From: Bacillota bacterium
GTDB taxonomy: Bacteria > Bacillota > Clostridia > Saccharofermentanales > UBA5734
Assembly (NCBI GenBank): GCA_023438965.1
Contig: JAEXPB010000539.1
Coordinates: forward strand, 1 to 8,150
Direction of reading: 5' to 3'
DNA: 8,150 bases
Below, piece by piece: positions 6,886-8,150 of this stretch. Position numbers and translations under genes: made by a program. The stretch's first letter is position 1. Each line of letters begins with the position of its first letter. The notes below the pieces were generated by a model. That model had not been told where the DNA came from. It saw only the letters and a list, made by a program, of their open reading frames with translations, and searched no databases.

Positions 6886-6907
6886 GATTTAGTCTACTGC
6901 TTCGAGC

Positions 6908-6937
6908 TTGACAACCCCCGTGCACCAGAACAATAAT
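6908..6937 (+). promoter_or_regulatory. Sigma-A-type promoter of the secreted protein gene
   Basis: A perfect -35 TTGACA (6908-6913) is followed by an 18-bp spacer and AATAAT (6932-6937, 5/6 to TATAAT). The region just upstream (about 6860-6898) is AT-rich, as expected for an UP element. Initiation near 6944 would give a ~110-nt leader. This is the best promoter in the window. Confidence 0.65.
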
Positions 6938-6943
6938 AATCCT

Positions 6944-7025
6944 TGGGTCCGGAATGGGCTTGCCGGCGGCCTTTGCCACCGACAGGCACCCATCCGCCAC
7001 CGTCCCTGGTTCCCTGCATGACCCA
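6944..7025 (+). promoter_or_regulatory. Structured GC-rich 5' leader of the secreted protein gene
   Basis: The predicted leader can fold with an outer stem TGGGTC (6944-6949) / GACCCA (7020-7025). Inside it is a long arm: TGGG (6955-6958)/CCCA (6989-6992), GCC (6962-6964)/GGC (6985-6987), then GG-C-GGC (6965-6970)/GCC-A-CC (6975-6980) capped by CTTT. A small ACC/GGT hairpin (6999-7001/7008-7010) is possible beside it. It does not match any riboswitch consensus I know. The ribosome site lies 18 nt beyond the outer stem and is left free. An mRNA-stabilising 5' structure or an undescribed leader element are both possible. Confidence 0.35.
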
Positions 7026-7054
7026 TAACAATAATCGCATTCGAGGAGGAAACT

Positions 7055-8150
7055 ATGAGGAAACGTCTGACTATTCTGACCCTTGTCCTGGTCATGACCC
7101 TGTGCTGCTTTCCCATGCAGGTTGCTGCCGCACCATTGGTGACCTGGCCGGGCAACCAAATCACGGTCGCCTATGCGCCGACCAACATCATCGTCGCCAA
7201 CGACGGCACCAGTTATGTGACCAATAATAACGGCGGCATCATGAAATACCTGTCCACCGGCGTACTGGACACCGCCTGGGCCGCCGCCGGCCGGGCCGTA
7301 GAAACCATCCGGCCGATTTTCCTGTGCTTCGACGCCAATGGTGATATTCTTACCGGCAACTGTGATGCGGCCAATGGTATTTACCGCATTTCAGCGGTGA
7401 CCGGCGCCAGCACGGTCATCATTCCTGGTGTCCGGGTGACCGGCATCGCGACCGATGCGGCGGGCAATATCTATGTCAACGACGGCGGGAACCTGATCAA
7501 ATACGATTCGACCTTTACCCTGGTCTGGACCAAGGCGACGGCGGGTTTTGAAATGGGGCTCTGCCTGCTGCCCGACGGTTCGATCATTACGACCAGCGAG
7601 AATAACGGATCAATTCAGAAATACAACGCTTCTGGCGTGATTGATCTGACTTTCGGCACGGGTGGCTTCCTGGATGTTTCCGAAAACAACATCGGCTTTG
7701 CCAGCTACGATGAAGCCCTGTATGTTTCCTGCTACGGGGATAGTGTCATCAAGCGTGTTTCACTCGACGGCCAGACCGCGGAGAATGTTCTGACCGGGGC
7801 TTCGCCGACCGTTCTGGTCGCCAAGGGCGGCTTCTACTTCATCACCAACTGGCTGCATGGCAAGATCGAATGCTTTGAGCGGCCGACCATCGACATCAAG
7901 AATGATGAATTTACCTGCGCTGTCACGCCGAATTTCCTGGCGCCGGGATCGCCCAGCACAGTGGCCCTGGATATCAACTCGATCAGCCCGGAAAACTACT
8001 CGGTGACGGCTAAAGTCTATAACAAGGCCACCGACTTGCAGGCGACCGACATCACGTCCACCACGGCGACCCTGGCCGATGGCGATGCCGACCTGGTTCT
8101 GACGCCCGGCGCGGGCGGCTGGGCTGCCGGCGATTACTACGTCGTCCTGG
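7055..8150 (+). CDS. Secreted beta-propeller-like protein, 5' part (runs off the right edge)
   Basis: 365 codons are visible without a stop. AGGAGG (7044-7049) lies 5 nt before the ATG. Residues 1-26 form a signal peptide: basic MRKR, a hydrophobic core LTILTLVLVMTLCCF, and an A-x-A site at VAAA before PLVTW. The LCC is not a good lipobox, so signal peptidase I is expected. Residues ~40-276 contain about six related repeats of ~35-50 residues, each with a D/N-G turn between strands and a [IV]-x-[KR]-[YFV] strand: IIVANDGTSYV / GIMKYLSTG, LCFDANGDILT / GIYRISAVTG, IATDAAGNIYV / LIKYDS, LCLLPDGSIIT / SIQKYNASG, and weaker ones at 211-240 and 251-275. This is the pattern of NHL/SMP-30-like propellers. 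From ~278 a Thr/Ala/Asp-rich beta region begins (TIDIKNDEFTCAVTP, then SVTAKVYN, ending GDYYVVL), resembling an Ig-like domain. Likely an extracellular or wall-associated binding protein; ligand unknown. Confidence 0.85.
   Translation, partial: MRKRLTILTLVLVMTLCCFPMQVAAAPLVTWPGNQITVAYAPTNIIVANDGTSYVTNNNGGIMKYLSTGVLDTAWAAAGRAVETIRPIFLCFDANGDILTGNCDAANGIYRISAVTGASTVIIPGVRVTGIATDAAGNIYVNDGGNLIKYDSTFTLVWTKATAGFEMGLCLLPDGSIITTSENNGSIQKYNASGVIDLTFGTGGFLDVSENNIGFASYDEALYVSCYGDSVIKRVSLDGQTAENVLTGASPTVLVAKGGFYFITNWLHGKIECFERPTIDIKNDEFTCAVTPNFLAPGSPSTVALDINSISPENYSVTAKVYNKATDLQATDITSTTATLADGDADLVLTPGAGGWAAGDYYVVL

Noticed and set aside
1..8150. CRISPR array, transposon ends, tRNA or att site near the AT-rich island.
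   Set aside because: No regularly spaced repeats, transposase or recombinase frames, tRNA cloverleaf or matching direct repeats flanking the island could be seen by eye.

Overview
The window is a bacterial chromosome segment with tightly spaced genes, strong Shine-Dalgarno sites and ATGA stop/start overlaps. Most of it is GC-rich (one hand-counted line, 1921-1980, is 63% GC). An internal island at about 2090-3750 is much more AT-rich (27/60 at 2101-2160 and 20/60 at 2701-2760). The AGGAGG-type ribosome sites, the TTG start and the protein families suggest a GC-rich member of the Bacillota (Clostridia or a related class). This placement is an impression; there is no rRNA or other marker gene to confirm it.

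Layout. (1) 1-2088, + strand: a translationally coupled three-gene operon. It holds the 3' end of a fumarate-reductase/L-aspartate-oxidase-like flavoprotein, a Gfo/Idh/MocA NAD(P)-dependent oxidoreductase, and an SGNH/GDSL esterase of the arylesterase/acyltransferase type. (2) 2051-3277, - strand: a convergent gene for an unrecognised 408-residue protein in the AT-rich island. It overlaps the end of the esterase gene by 38 bp and starts with TTG behind a strong ribosome site. (3) 3278-3759: a non-coding stretch with candidate promoters in both directions and a 13-nt perfect palindrome. (4) 3760-5148, + strand: a cytoplasmic sialate-O-acetylesterase-like (SASA/SGNH) carbohydrate esterase. (5) 5194-6705, - strand: glucose-6-phosphate 1-dehydrogenase, complete, with all signature motifs. 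(6) 6706-7054: a divergent intergenic region with a good sigma-A-type promoter and a GC-rich leader predicted to fold. (7) 7055 to the right edge, + strand: the first 365 codons of a secreted protein with a signal peptide, a beta-propeller-like repeat region and the start of a possible Ig-like domain.

Taken together, the genes suggest carbohydrate metabolism: two unrelated acyl-ester hydrolases, a sugar-type dehydrogenase, a flavoprotein reductase/oxidase and the entry enzyme of the oxidative pentose phosphate pathway. The operon could process an acylated sugar or polyol, but no substrate can be read from sequence. No tRNA, rRNA, CRISPR array, transposase or att site was seen. The least explained pieces are the 408-residue protein in its compositionally distinct island and the structured leader of the secreted protein.
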